This document shows positions 43,247-52,080 of a stretch of DNA of 64,000 nucleotides, piece by piece (positions within the stretch are counted from its first letter, which is position 1; every line of letters begins with the position of its first letter). The stretch covers positions 62,001 to 126,000 of the forward strand of contig CAWJLP010000012.1 in the NCBI GenBank assembly GCA_963843745.1, given 5' to 3'. The DNA comes from Trebonia sp963843745 (lineage in GTDB: Bacteria > Actinomycetota > Actinomycetes > Streptosporangiales > Streptosporangiaceae). The notes under the pieces were generated by a model. The model saw only the letters and a program-made list of their open reading frames with translations. It had not been told where the DNA came from and made no database searches. Position numbers and translations under genes: made by a program.

Positions 43247-44176
43247 ATGAGCCGAGCTGTCGTCTACGAGACGTTCGGAGGTCCCGAGGTACTGGAGTTG
43301 CGAGACGTTCCTGAGCCGCACGCCGGCCCGGGTGAGGTCCGCGTCCGCGTGACGGCCGCCGGGCTGAATCCGATGGACTGGGGTCTCGCCTCGCGGCCCG
43401 AGGCCGCGGCGCAGTTCGGCATCACCGTGCCGTCCGGCTTCGGATACGACTTCGCCGGCCTTGTCGACGAGACCGGCGGCGGCGCCACGGGCTTTGCCGT
43501 CGGCGACCGCGTCTACGGCGGCGCGCTGGGGAGAGCCGCCGCCGACTTCGTGGTGGTCAAGACGCCCGCCACGGCAGCCGAGGCGCTGTTTCATACGCCG
43601 GACGGCATCAGCGACGAAGTGGCGAGCACGCTGCCGGTGGCCGGCCACACCGCCGCCGCGGCCCTGGCGGCGATTGGCCTGCGGTCCGGCGACACCGTCC
43701 TGATAGGCGGCGCCGCCGGCGGCGTAGGCGTGTTCGCCGTGCAACTCGCCAGGCTCGCCGGCGCCACCGTGATCGGCACCGCCGCGCCGGGCACCTTCGA
43801 GTTCCTGCGGCAGCTCGGTGCCGAGCCCGTGGCGTACGGCCCGGGGCTGGCGGACCGGGTACGGAAACTGGCTCCCGGTGGCGTGACCGCGGCGACGGAC
43901 CTGTTCGGCACCGAGACCGCCGAGACCGCCCTGGCGCTCGGCGTACCGCCCGAGCGGATCTCCACGGTCGCCGCCGGCCCCAACCCTCCCGGCGGCGTGC
44001 GCTCCACCGGCGGCATCGACGCGGGACCCGATGCCATGAAGCGGATCACCGATGCGATCCTCGCCGGCACAATCACCGTGCCGATCGCCGCGGTCTTTCC
44101 GCTCGAGCAGATCCGCGACGCCGTCACAACGCAGGCCGGCCGCCACGTCCACGGCAAGATCGTGGTCACGCTATGA
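43247..44176 (+). CDS. Zinc-less alcohol dehydrogenase/quinone oxidoreductase (MDR family)
   Basis: A 309-residue NADPH-dependent oxidoreductase. The N-terminal GroES-like domain has VYETFGGPEVLELRDVPEPHAGPGEVRVRVTAAGLNPMDW. The Rossmann domain has VLIGGAAGGVGVFAVQLARLAGATVIGTA, the AxxGxxG pattern of quinone oxidoreductases. No structural or catalytic zinc Cys cluster is present. GGAGG lies nine bases before the ATG. Divergence from a TetR gene with an operator between suggests induction by an electrophilic or xenobiotic compound. Confidence 0.9.
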   Translation: MSRAVVYETFGGPEVLELRDVPEPHAGPGEVRVRVTAAGLNPMDWGLASRPEAAAQFGITVPSGFGYDFAGLVDETGGGATGFAVGDRVYGGALGRAAADFVVVKTPATAAEALFHTPDGISDEVASTLPVAGHTAAAALAAIGLRSGDTVLIGGAAGGVGVFAVQLARLAGATVIGTAAPGTFEFLRQLGAEPVAYGPGLADRVRKLAPGGVTAATDLFGTETAETALALGVPPERISTVAAGPNPPGGVRSTGGIDAGPDAMKRITDAILAGTITVPIAAVFPLEQIRDAVTTQAGRHVHGKIVVTL

Positions 44177-44182
44177 CCCACG

Positions 44183-44242
44183 AATAGAGCATGTCGATTG
44201 CGCAATCGACACCAATAGAGCAGGTCAATTGCGCAATCGGCA
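44183..44242. repeat. Two 29-bp direct repeats, each containing a palindrome
   Basis: Copies at 44183-44211 and 44214-44242 differ at three positions. Each contains ATTGCGCAAT, and in the first copy the palindrome extends to GTCGATTGCGCAATCGAC (18 bp). They begin 7 bp after the oxidoreductase stop, so they are either paired hairpins or a pair of protein-binding sites. Confidence 0.7.
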
Positions 44243-44273
44243 GGTCGGCCATGAGGGCGAACCTTCTTCGCAG

Positions 44274-44293
44274 GCTGATAACAGCAAGAAGCG
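44274..44293 (+). repeat. 20-bp dispersed motif, copy 2
   Basis: Identical to the motif at 8583 and at 44376. CTTCTTCGC lies just upstream and can partly pair with the motif's own GCAAGAAG. Confidence 0.6.
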
Positions 44294-44304
44294 GTTGGCT
44301 CGCA

Positions 44305-44356
44305 ATGATGATGGGTCGTTGTGCACCCTCTGGTGTGCCTAATGGCCCATCATCAT
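44305..44356. terminator. Long hairpin between convergent genes
   Basis: ATGATGATGGG (44305-44315) pairs perfectly with CCCATCATCAT (44346-44356). The 30-base loop contains a short CACC/GGTG stem. It sits between the two copies of the 20-bp motif and probably ends transcription from both sides. Confidence 0.6.
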
Positions 44357-44375
44357 CCGGGACGCTCCCCGTCGA

Positions 44376-44395
44376 GCTGATAACAGCAAGAAGCG
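44376..44395 (+). repeat. 20-bp dispersed motif, copy 3
   Basis: Identical over 20 bp to the copies at 8583 and 44274, on the same strand. It lies 80 bp from the stop of the frameshifted monooxygenase gene. Confidence 0.6.
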
Positions 44396-44474
44396 TGCCC
44401 TGAAGCGGGCGCTCGGCGGGCGCTCGGCGGGCCGAGGGCGGGCGCGCCCGGCGCGGGCGAGCGCCTGCAGCGGG

Positions 44475-45730
44475 TCAGGCCTGGCCCCATTCGCGGGCGA
44501 GCAGCTCGAAGGAGCGGACCCGGTCCGCATGGGAGTGCGTGATCGTGGTGACAAGCAGCTCGTCCGCGCCCGTCGCGTCCTGGAGCACGCGCAGGTGCTT
44601 GGCCACGGTCGCCGGCGATCCGGCGAACTGGGTGTCGACGCGGTCCGAAACCAGCGTCCGGTCCTCGTCCGTCCACGGGTAAGCCGCCGCGGACGACTGC
44701 GACGGGAACCGCATCGCGCCGTCCCCGGTGCGGATAGAACGGACCCACACCCCGTAGCCCGACGCCAGGTCCCGTGCCTCGGCGTCGGTCGGCGCCACCA
44801 CGACGTCCGCGGAGACCTGCACATGCGGCGCCGCCAGCACCGCCGACGGCCGGAACGCGGCACGGTAAGCCTCCACCGCCTCCAGCACCGTCGCCGGGCT
44901 GACGTGGTAGTTCGCCGCGAACGGCAGTCCGAGGGCGCCGGCCACCTGGGCGGACTGGCCCGCACTCGAACCCAGGATCCACACCTGCGCGTCGGCGCCG
45001 GTTCCCGGCACCGCCTCGACAGAAAGGCCGGACGGCGACACGTACGTCCCGCCGAGGAACGCGAGGATGTCGTTCACCTGCTCGCCGAAGTCCGGCGTCC
45101 GCCCCCCGCCTGCTGCAGCAGCTCGCCCTGCAGCGCGAACCGCGGCGACCTGGCCAGCTGCGCGATCGAGAAGCGCCCGGGGATGAGCAGCCCGTTCACC
45201 GTCCGCGGCGGAGCCGGCGGAGCCGGGGGAGCCGGGGGAGCCGGAGGAGCCGGGGGAGCCGGGGACGCGGAGGGCGCCGAGGCCGCCGGCGCCGCGGAGC
45301 CCCCGGACGCCTGTTCCCTCGCGGCCTCCTCGCGCTTCTGCCCGGACCGGCCGAGCCCGAGGTCGATCCGCCCCGGGTACAGCCCGGACAGCGTGCCGAA
45401 CGCCTCCGCGACCGCGGCCGCGGTCTGGTGTCCCAGCTGGACCGCGCCCGCGCCGACCCGGATCCGCGACGTCACCGCCGCGATCGCCGCGATCAGCACC
45501 GCGGGCGACGACGACGCCACGCCGGGGGCGAAATGATGCTCGGCGACCCAGTACCGCAGGTAGCCGAGGTCTTCGGCGCGCCTGGCGAGGTCGAGGGTGT
45601 TCCGCAGCGCCGCGGCCGGCGTGGATCCCTCCACCACGGGGGCGAGGTCGAGGATCGACAGCGGCGCCGCCCGGTCAAGGGCAGGGTCGGGGGCAGGGTC
45701 GGGGGCGGGGTCGAGGACACGGTCAGGCAT
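44475..45730 (-). pseudogene. LLM-class flavin-dependent monooxygenase with a one-base frameshift
   Basis: The luciferase-like protein starts at the ATG at 45730 (a DPAPDPAPD repeat, then PLSILDLAPVVEGSTPAAAL and RRAEDLGYLRYWVAEHHFAPGVASSSP, typical of group II LLM enzymes). It reads to a TGA at 45074. The C-terminal half continues in another frame (VNDILAFLGG to the end, with the usual GSSAGQSAQVAGALGLPFA). Adding one G to the G6 run at 45102-45107 (minus strand) gives LLQQAGGRTPDFGEQVNDIL and one continuous protein of about 418 residues. A sequencing error or a real slippage mutation both fit. Its start overlaps the upstream monooxygenase gene by 8 bases. A Pro/Ala repeat lies near residue 160. 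Confidence 0.85.
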
Positions 45731-47105
45731 CGACGTGCTCCCTTCGGGCGGCGGCCCACGAGGCGGCGGGCCGCGCGGGCCCGAGCCCGAGCCGGTCCCG
45801 CAAGGTCGTACCAGACTCGTAAGACGACCGGAACACCCCGCGTTCCTGCAGCAACGGCACCACCGTGGCGGCGAACTCGTCAAGCCCGGCCGGGATCAGG
45901 TGCGGCACCAGGATGAACCCGTCGCAGGCGTCGTCCTGCACGCTCCGGTTGATCTCGGCCGCCACCGAGGCCGGCGTCCCCGTGAACGTCTGCCGCCCGG
46001 TCACCTCGATGATCAGGTCGCGGATCGACAGGTTCTTCTCATCGGCGAGAGCCCGCCACTTGCGCGCGACCGCCACCGGGTCGTCGTACATCCGGGCGCG
46101 CCCCTGGATGATCGACGGTGACTCCGGGTCGGGATCGAACGACGGCAGCGGCCCCTCGGCGTCGAACGACGACAGGTCCGTGTTCCACACCTGCTCGAGC
46201 ATGAGGATCGCGGTCTGCGGGCTGACCTGCTGGCGCCGGATGTGGCGCGCGCGTTCCTCGGCCTCGGCCGGGGTGTCGCCGAGCACGAAGCTGGCCCCCG
46301 GCAGCACCTTCAGCGAGCCGGGCGGCCGCCCGTACCGCGCCAGCCGCGACTTCACGTCGGCGTAGAACGCGCGCCCCGCGTCGTACGTCGAATGCCTGGT
46401 GAAGATCCCGTCCGCGCTGTGTGCCGCGAACTCCCGGCCGCCGTCCGAGTCGCCCGCCTGCAGGATCACGGGGTGGACTTGTGGTGACCGCGGCACGGTG
46501 AAGTTTCCGGAGATCCCGAAGTTCTCAGTCGAATATTCGAAACGTCCTCGCCTGGCTCCAGTCCGCAAGAACTCCCCGCGAGCGGGGTCGGCCACGATCG
46601 CGTCGCTATCCCAGGAGTCCCACAGTTCGCGCGTGGCCTGGACGAACTCGGCGGCGCGGACGTACCGGTCGCCGCGCTCCAGGTAGCCGCCGCGGCGGAA
46701 GTTCTCCCCGGTGAACGCGTCAGGCGAGGTGACCACGTTCCACGCGGCGCGGCCGCCGGACAGGTGGTCGAGCGTCCCGAACTGCCGCGCGATCTCGTAC
46801 GGCTCGTTGTACGTCGCCTGGATCGTGCCGGCCAGCCCCAGGTGCTCGGTCACCGCGGCGACCGCGGCGAGCACGGTCATCGTGTTGGGCAGGCCGACCA
46901 CGTCCAGGTCGTGGATCTTGCCGCGCTGCTCGCGCAGCCGCAGCCCTTCGGCCAGGAAGAAGAAGTCGAACAGGGCCGCCTCGGCCGTCCGCGCCAGGTG
47001 CGCGAACGAGGAGAACGCGATCTGGCTGCCCGCCGCCGGGTCGCTCCACACGGTGTGGTTGTTGACCCCGGGGAAGTGCGCTCCGAGGATCACCTGCTTG
47101 GTCAT
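45723..47105 (-). CDS. NtaA/SnaA/DszA-type FMN-dependent monooxygenase
   Basis: A 460-residue LLM-class flavin monooxygenase. LGAHFPGVNNHTVW, ALFDFFFLAEGLRLRE, TYNEPYEIARQFGTLDHLSGGRAAWNVVTS and RGGYLERGDRYVRAAEFVQATRELWDSW are hallmarks of the nitrilotriacetate/dibenzothiophene monooxygenase family. SPQVHPVILQAGDSDGGREFAA binds the FMN phosphate. Members oxidise organosulfur or aminopolycarboxylate substrates with reduced FMN supplied by a separate reductase, which is not encoded here. It overlaps the upstream LLM gene by four bases (ATGA) and the downstream one by eight, so all three are one transcript. Confidence 0.9.
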   Translation of the reverse strand: MTKQVILGAHFPGVNNHTVWSDPAAGSQIAFSSFAHLARTAEAALFDFFFLAEGLRLREQRGKIHDLDVVGLPNTMTVLAAVAAVTEHLGLAGTIQATYNEPYEIARQFGTLDHLSGGRAAWNVVTSPDAFTGENFRRGGYLERGDRYVRAAEFVQATRELWDSWDSDAIVADPARGEFLRTGARRGRFEYSTENFGISGNFTVPRSPQVHPVILQAGDSDGGREFAAHSADGIFTRHSTYDAGRAFYADVKSRLARYGRPPGSLKVLPGASFVLGDTPAEAEERARHIRRQQVSPQTAILMLEQVWNTDLSSFDAEGPLPSFDPDPESPSIIQGRARMYDDPVAVARKWRALADEKNLSIRDLIIEVTGRQTFTGTPASVAAEINRSVQDDACDGFILVPHLIPAGLDEFAATVVPLLQERGVFRSSYESGTTLRDRLGLGPARPAASWAAARREHVDA

Positions 47106-48325
47106 GCGGCGCCAATCTGGTAGCTGGCCCCGTATCGGTTAGCGGGGCGGGACAGGCCGAGACGCTCGCGCAGCGTGCGTTCCGCGTAGCCGGCGCGGAA
47201 CGCGCCGCGGCGGCGCAGTTCAGGAACAAGCGCCCCGGTGATCTGCCGAAGGTCGTGCGGCAGCGCGCCGGGACGGAGCCGGAACCCGTCGAGCCCCGCC
47301 TGCCGCCAGCCGAGCAGCAGGCCGGCCAGCTCGCCAGGGGTCCCGGCGACGATCGCGCAGTCGGTCGCGAACTCCGCGCCGTCCAGGTCGTCGAGGCGGC
47401 GCTTGCGGGCCGCGGCGGCGCCCGGGGCCTCGTCGATGAACACCGCGAGGTCCGCGTAGACCTGGAGAGGCGGCCGGGGACGTTCCAGATGATTCTCGGC
47501 GGCGCGGACCTCCGCCACGATCTGCGCGGCGTGCTCCGCGCTGGAGGGGGTCACGAACACCACGTCGGACGCGCGCGCGGCGAGCCGGTAGGCCACGTCG
47601 GCGTGCGCGAGCGATGCGACGACGGGCTGGCCCTGCGGCGGGCGCGGCGTGATCGACGGGCCGCGGACGGCGAACCAGCGGCCGTCGAAGTCGATGTAGT
47701 GCAGCTTGTCGCGGTCGACGAACCGGCCGGTCGGCACGTCGCGGATCGCCGCGTCGTCCTCCCAGGAGTCCCACAGCCGCCGCACGACCTCGACGGCGTC
47801 GGCGGCCTCGTCGAACAGGTCGCGCAGATGCGCGGCGACGGCGGGGTCGGTGACGTTCTCGGCGGTGAGCGCGGGGAACTCGCGGCGGCCGAAGTGCCGT
47901 GCCTCGCCGGGGGACGCCGCGACTCGCGGCCGCCAGCCGGCCCGGCCCTCGCTCACGTAGTCCAGGGTCGCGATGGACGTGGAGAGGTGAAACGGCTCCG
48001 TGTGCGTGGTGACCGCCGTGGGGACCAGGCCGATGCGCGCGGTGTGCGGGGCGATCCGCGCGGCGGTCAGCACCGCGTCCAGGCGGCCGCGCACCTGGTC
48101 GGTGCGGTCGTCAGGGCCCGCGAAGCGGCCCGCGGTCTGCAGGCCGAGGGAGTCCTCGATGGTCAGGAAGTCGAGGGCGCCGGCTTCGGCCTCGCGGGCC
48201 AGGTCCGCCCAGTACCCGGCGCTGAACAGCTCCCGGGGCCGCGCGTCCGGCGAGCGCCAGGCGGCGGGATGCCAGCCGGCCCCGTCGAGCGCCACCGCGA
48301 GGTGCAGTTCGCTGGTTTCCGGCAT
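47102..48325 (-). CDS. LLM-class flavin-dependent monooxygenase
   Basis: A 407-residue member of the same superfamily, first in the three-gene operon. HLAVALDGAGWHPAAWR and ALDFLTIEDSLGLQ form the N-terminal barrel strands, and HTEPFHLSTSIATLDYVSEGRAGWRPRVAAS is the family core motif. PQGQPVVASLAHADVAYRLAARASDVVFV is the FMN-binding region. GGGAAGGGAG precedes the ATG. Three different LLM enzymes in series, with no visible transporter or reductase, suggest sequential or alternative attack on related organosulfur or similar compounds; the true substrate is unknown. Confidence 0.88.
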   Translation of the reverse strand: MPETSELHLAVALDGAGWHPAAWRSPDARPRELFSAGYWADLAREAEAGALDFLTIEDSLGLQTAGRFAGPDDRTDQVRGRLDAVLTAARIAPHTARIGLVPTAVTTHTEPFHLSTSIATLDYVSEGRAGWRPRVAASPGEARHFGRREFPALTAENVTDPAVAAHLRDLFDEAADAVEVVRRLWDSWEDDAAIRDVPTGRFVDRDKLHYIDFDGRWFAVRGPSITPRPPQGQPVVASLAHADVAYRLAARASDVVFVTPSSAEHAAQIVAEVRAAENHLERPRPPLQVYADLAVFIDEAPGAAAARKRRLDDLDGAEFATDCAIVAGTPGELAGLLLGWRQAGLDGFRLRPGALPHDLRQITGALVPELRRRGAFRAGYAERTLRERLGLSRPANRYGASYQIGAA

Positions 48326-48429
48326 GACCGGCTCCCTTCCCGCGGTGCGCTAACCCGTTACCGACGCTAACCGTCCTTCGGCGAAGCCGTCAAATCCGAC
48401 CGTCAATATTGCCTGCTAGCGTCGGCAGC

Positions 48430-48963
48430 GTGACGAGCGGATTCTGGCGGGCGCACGGGGAGCGGGCGATCTACGACAGCCCGTGGGTCTGGCTCGGGCA
48501 GGTGGACGTCGAGCCGCCGGGCGGCGACCGGTACTGGCATCACGTGGTGCGGCTGCGCACGGCGGCGGTGATGGCGCTGGTCGACGGCGAGGAACGGGTG
48601 CTGATGCTGTGGCGGCACCGGTTCGTTCCCGACCGCTGGGGGTGGGAGCTGCCTGGCGGGCTGGTGGACGACGGCGAGGAGCCCGCGGTCGCGGCGAACA
48701 GGGAGCTCGCCGAGGAGACCGGGTATCGCGCCGGGCGGATGGAGCACCTGGTCAGCTTCCAGCCGATGCCGGGCACCGTCGACGCCGAGCATCACGTCTA
48801 CGTGGGCGGCGACCCGGTACGGATCGGCGACCCCACCGACCCGGCCGAGGCGGCGCGGGTGGAGTGGGTGCCGCTGGCGTCGGTCCCCGGGCTGCTCGCC
48901 GCCGGGCAGATCTGGAGCGCCGCGTCGGTGGCGGCGCTGCCGCTGCTCCTCATGAGGCACTAG
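48430..48963 (+). CDS. NUDIX hydrolase
   Basis: A 177-residue pyrophosphohydrolase. The Nudix box GGLVDDGEEPAVAANRELAEETGY matches Gx5Ex7REUxEExGU exactly, and the preceding RFVPDRWGWELPGG is typical of ADP-ribose pyrophosphatase-like members. The GTG at 48430 starts TSGFWRAHGERAIYDSPW; a longer in-frame start would add seven residues. It is divergent from the monooxygenase operon. ADP-ribose or a related nucleoside diphosphate derivative is the likely substrate. Confidence 0.88.
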   Translation: MTSGFWRAHGERAIYDSPWVWLGQVDVEPPGGDRYWHHVVRLRTAAVMALVDGEERVLMLWRHRFVPDRWGWELPGGLVDDGEEPAVAANRELAEETGYRAGRMEHLVSFQPMPGTVDAEHHVYVGGDPVRIGDPTDPAEAARVEWVPLASVPGLLAAGQIWSAASVAALPLLLMRH

Positions 48964-49047
48964 CGGGGAATCCCGCCGCCAGCGCGGCCGCGGCTGGCCG
49001 GCGGAGAGACCAGAGCCGAGACCGGAGCACCGCGCCGGCCCGCCGGG

Positions 49048-49581
49048 CTACCTGGCCGGATGGGCCATGGTGTCGATGACCGCGGTAATGGCCAGGAACA
49101 GCACATCATCCTGGCCGGGCGCGACCTCGACCCCGTAGGTATCCCGGGCCCGGAACCATCGCTTGGACACCTCGGCGGCCCTGGCCCCGTCGCGCTCGAT
49201 GGTGTACTCGTGGTCGACGATGTTGCCCTGGACGTGCAGGTCCGGGCCGTCTTCCATCTTCGCTATCCATCGCTCCCTGAACGGATCGATCATGGACTTG
49301 TGGACGATCGCGACCCGGTTCCCGTCCGGCCCTTCGATCTCCATGCTGTCCCGCACATGCAGCATCCGTTCCTGGATCTTGCACAGCTCACGGCCGTCCA
49401 TGTCCTTGAACAGGATCGTCTTCCTGATCCGCAGCGCCTTGCCGTCCAGCTTGAAGACATGCTCGCCCTGCTCGTCTTCGATCTCGTAGTCGTCGCCGAT
49501 GGAGATCATGCGCTGGCGCATCTTGTACCGCGTGGCGACCCGGTCGAAGCGCCGCTCTTCCCGTCTCTTCCTGCCAAACAA
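49048..49581 (-). CDS. LURP-one-related (Tubby-like) family protein
   Basis: A 177-residue protein of the LOR/Tubby C-like fold. RYKMRQRMISIGDDYEIEDEQGEHVFKLDGKALRIRKTILFKDMDGRELCKIQERMLHVRDSMEI is the first half of the beta-barrel. TYGVEVAPGQDDVLFLAITAVIDTM is the central C-terminal helix that fills the barrel. A basic N-terminus (MFGRKRREERRFDR) could touch phosphoinositides or membranes. Bacterial members are stand-alone and uncharacterised. The gene is divergent from the dehydrogenase operon. Confidence 0.88.
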   Translation of the reverse strand: MFGRKRREERRFDRVATRYKMRQRMISIGDDYEIEDEQGEHVFKLDGKALRIRKTILFKDMDGRELCKIQERMLHVRDSMEIEGPDGNRVAIVHKSMIDPFRERWIAKMEDGPDLHVQGNIVDHEYTIERDGARAAEVSKRWFRARDTYGVEVAPGQDDVLFLAITAVIDTMAHPAR

Positions 49582-49783
49582 TGCCGTCCCCCTTGCTGTT
49601 TTCGCTGCCGCCCGTCCCCCCGGCCATCACGCCCATGGTTGGGCCCGGCAACGCCGGTGTGCCTCATCCCTGGCGGGTGAGAGCTGGTCAGTCACCACTA
49701 GGCCGTTCCGGCTGATCTATCCCTCCCTCCACCCTAATGCGATGCTGACAGTGTCGAAGAAGACCGCAGGAGGAGGAAGCGAG

Positions 49784-50812
49784 ATGACGACTGGGCTCGA
49801 CGTGACCTCGGCGGCCAGCCGGCCTGGCGGCGGGCCGCCGGCGGCGGAAGCGCTGCGGCTGTACGAGTCGATGGTGCTGATCCGCCGCGTCGAGGAGCGT
49901 CTCAGGGACGACAGCGCCGCGGGCAAGCTGCCAGGGGCGGTGCACCTCTACATCGGCGAGGAGGCGGTCGCGGCCGGGGTGTGCGCGCACCTCGAGGACC
50001 GCGACTACGCCACCTCGACGCACCGCGGCCACGGGCACTTCCTGGCCAAGGGCGGCGACGTGCGCGCCATGATGGCCGAGATCTGGGCCAAGCGCGAGGG
50101 GATCTGCCGCGGCATGGGCGGCTCGATGCACGTCGCGGACATCTCCAAGGGGATCCTCGGCGCCAACGGCATCGTGGGGGCGGGGCTGTCGATCGCGACC
50201 GGGGCGGCGTTCGGCGCGAAGCTGGACGGGGACGGCAAGGTGGCGGTCTGCTTCTTCGGCGACGGCGCATCGAACCAGGGCGTGCTCATGGAGACCCTGA
50301 ACGTGTCGTCGCTGTGGGGGCTCCCGGTGGTCTTCGTCTGCGAGAACAACGGGTTCTCCGAGTTCACGCCCAGCGCCGAGGTGACGTCGGGGCGGATCCC
50401 TGACCGGGCGCGGGCGTTCGGCGTGCCGGTCGCCGAGGTGGACGGCAACGACGTGACCGCGGTGTGGCGGGCGGCGGGCGAAGCGGTCCAGCGCGGGCGC
50501 GCGGGCGGCGGGCCGTCGTTCATCGAGGCGCGCACCTACCGCATCCAGGGCCACTTCGAGGCGGAGTCCTTCGTGCTGAGCGGCGGGGAATACCGGACCG
50601 AGGAGGAGATCGAGACCTGGCGGCAGCGGGACCCCATCGCCCGGTTCCGGTCCGCGCTGACCTCGGCGGGGACCGTCGCCGCGGCGGACCTCGACAGGAT
50701 CGACGCCGAGGTCGCCGACCGCGTGGCGGACGCCGTGGCCTACGCGGAGGCCGGCGAGCCCGCCGACCCCGAACTCGCCGAGACGCTGATGTTCGCACCC
50801 GAGGAGGCCTGA
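49784..50812 (+). CDS. Thiamine-diphosphate dehydrogenase E1 alpha (AcoA/PdhA-like)
   Basis: A 342-residue E1 alpha subunit. ThDP is bound by CFFGDGASNQGVLMETLNVSSLWGLPVVFVCENN (GDG...NN motif), and HRGHGHFLAKGGDVRAMMAEIWAKREGICRGMGGSMH is the E1 alpha active-site His loop. Its size and motifs are closest to acetoin/branched-chain E1 alpha subunits. A strong AGGAGGAGG (49769-49777) precedes the ATG. It starts a four-gene block with E1 beta (3-bp gap), a lipoyl protein and a VOC protein. The 2-oxo substrate is unknown. Confidence 0.92.
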   Translation: MTTGLDVTSAASRPGGGPPAAEALRLYESMVLIRRVEERLRDDSAAGKLPGAVHLYIGEEAVAAGVCAHLEDRDYATSTHRGHGHFLAKGGDVRAMMAEIWAKREGICRGMGGSMHVADISKGILGANGIVGAGLSIATGAAFGAKLDGDGKVAVCFFGDGASNQGVLMETLNVSSLWGLPVVFVCENNGFSEFTPSAEVTSGRIPDRARAFGVPVAEVDGNDVTAVWRAAGEAVQRGRAGGGPSFIEARTYRIQGHFEAESFVLSGGEYRTEEEIETWRQRDPIARFRSALTSAGTVAAADLDRIDAEVADRVADAVAYAEAGEPADPELAETLMFAPEEA

Positions 50813-50815
50813 GCC

Positions 50816-51823
50816 GTGACCCGTACCCGTCTCATCCAGGCCATCCACGACGGCATCGTCGAGGAGATGGCGCGCGACCCGAAGGTCATCGTCTACGGCG
50901 AGGATGTCGAGCTGTCGATCGTCGGTGACTTGCGCGGGGTCCACGAGCAGTTCGGCCACGACCGGATCCGCAACACCCCGATCTGCGAGACGACGCTGAC
51001 CGGCATGGCGGTCGGCCTCGCCTCGGCCGGCTACCACGTGGTCGTGCAGATGATGTTCTCGAACTTCCTCTACACGGGCATGGACGCGATCGGGAACCAG
51101 ATGTCCAAGCTCCGGCTGATGACCGGCGGGCAGATGGAGCTGCCGATCACGATCATCGCCACCATCGGCGGGGGCTCCTCGAACGCGGCCCAGCACTCCG
51201 ACACCTCCTACCCGATGCTGATGAACCTCGGCGGGGTGAACGTGGCCGTCCCGGCGACGTCGGCCGACGCGAAGGGCCTGGTGAAGACCGCGATCCGTAG
51301 CCCGAACCCGTGCTTCGTGCTCGAGCCGAACGGCCGCGGCGGCGATCAGGGCGAAGTACCGGACGGCGAGCACCTCGTCCCGTTCGGCAAGGCGGCCGTG
51401 CGCCGCGAAGGCGACGCGGTCACCGTCGTGGCCATCGGGCGGATGGTCAAGCCGGCGCTCGCGGCGGCGGCCACGCTGGCGGATGAGGGCGTGAGCGCCG
51501 AGGTTATCGATCCGCGCACCCTCGTGCCGTTCGACACCGACGCGGTGCTCGCTTCCGTCGCGAAGACCGGCCACCTGGTCGTCGTGGACGAGGCGCGCGA
51601 GTGCTGCTCGGCGGCCAGCCAGATCGCCGCCGTGGTCGCGGAGCAGGGCTTCGCCCTGCTGAAGGGCCCGATCCGGCGGGTCACCACGCCGAACGTGGCC
51701 ATCCCGTACGCCCCCAACGCGGAGGCGCACGTGATCCCCGGCGAGGCGCGCATCGCCTCCGCCGTGCGTGAGCTGCTCGGGCGGGGCGGGCGTCCCGGCC
51801 GGAGCGAGAAGGTGCTCGCGTGA
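50816..51823 (+). CDS. Thiamine-diphosphate dehydrogenase E1 beta (AcoB/PdhB-like)
   Basis: A 335-residue E1 beta subunit that completes the alpha2beta2 decarboxylase. YGEDVELSIVGDLRGVHEQFGHDRIRNTPICETTLTGMAVGLASAGYHVVVQ and GGGSSNAAQHSD(T)SYPML hold the subunit interface and the ThDP-contacting residues. GAEVIDPRTLVPFDTDAV-type sequence (AEVIDPRTLVPFD) is the C-terminal signature. GTG start, and its end overlaps the lipoyl gene by four bases (GTGA). Confidence 0.92.
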   Translation: MTRTRLIQAIHDGIVEEMARDPKVIVYGEDVELSIVGDLRGVHEQFGHDRIRNTPICETTLTGMAVGLASAGYHVVVQMMFSNFLYTGMDAIGNQMSKLRLMTGGQMELPITIIATIGGGSSNAAQHSDTSYPMLMNLGGVNVAVPATSADAKGLVKTAIRSPNPCFVLEPNGRGGDQGEVPDGEHLVPFGKAAVRREGDAVTVVAIGRMVKPALAAAATLADEGVSAEVIDPRTLVPFDTDAVLASVAKTGHLVVVDEARECCSAASQIAAVVAEQGFALLKGPIRRVTTPNVAIPYAPNAEAHVIPGEARIASAVRELLGRGGRPGRSEKVLA

Positions 51824-52080
51824 GCGTGCTGCGGGTGCGGGTCAAGCTGCCGAAGATCGGGATGACGATGGAGGAGGCGACGGTCGTCCGGTTCTGCCGG
51901 CGGCCCGGCGAGGCGTTCAGCAAGGGCGACCCGCTGTACGAGATCGAGACGGAGAAGATCAGCCAGGAGGTGACGGCCACCGACGACGGCGTGATGGTCG
52001 AGCACGCCGTTCCCGAGGGCAGCGACGTGCGGGTCGGCGACGCGGTGTGCGTGGTCGAGATCGACGGCAGGCCGGCATGA
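51820..52080 (+). CDS. Stand-alone lipoyl-domain carrier protein
   Basis: An 86-residue protein that is almost exactly one lipoyl domain. KLPKIGMTMEEATVVRF begins the beta-barrel, and YEIETEKISQEVTATDDG is the hairpin with Lys46 as the lipoylation site (ETEK in place of ETDK). There is no peripheral-subunit-binding or E2 acyltransferase domain, so it is a free carrier, as the glycine-cleavage H protein is. In most E1 operons this domain is part of E2. It overlaps the VOC gene by four bases (ATGA). Confidence 0.9.
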   Translation: MSVLRVRVKLPKIGMTMEEATVVRFCRRPGEAFSKGDPLYEIETEKISQEVTATDDGVMVEHAVPEGSDVRVGDAVCVVEIDGRPA

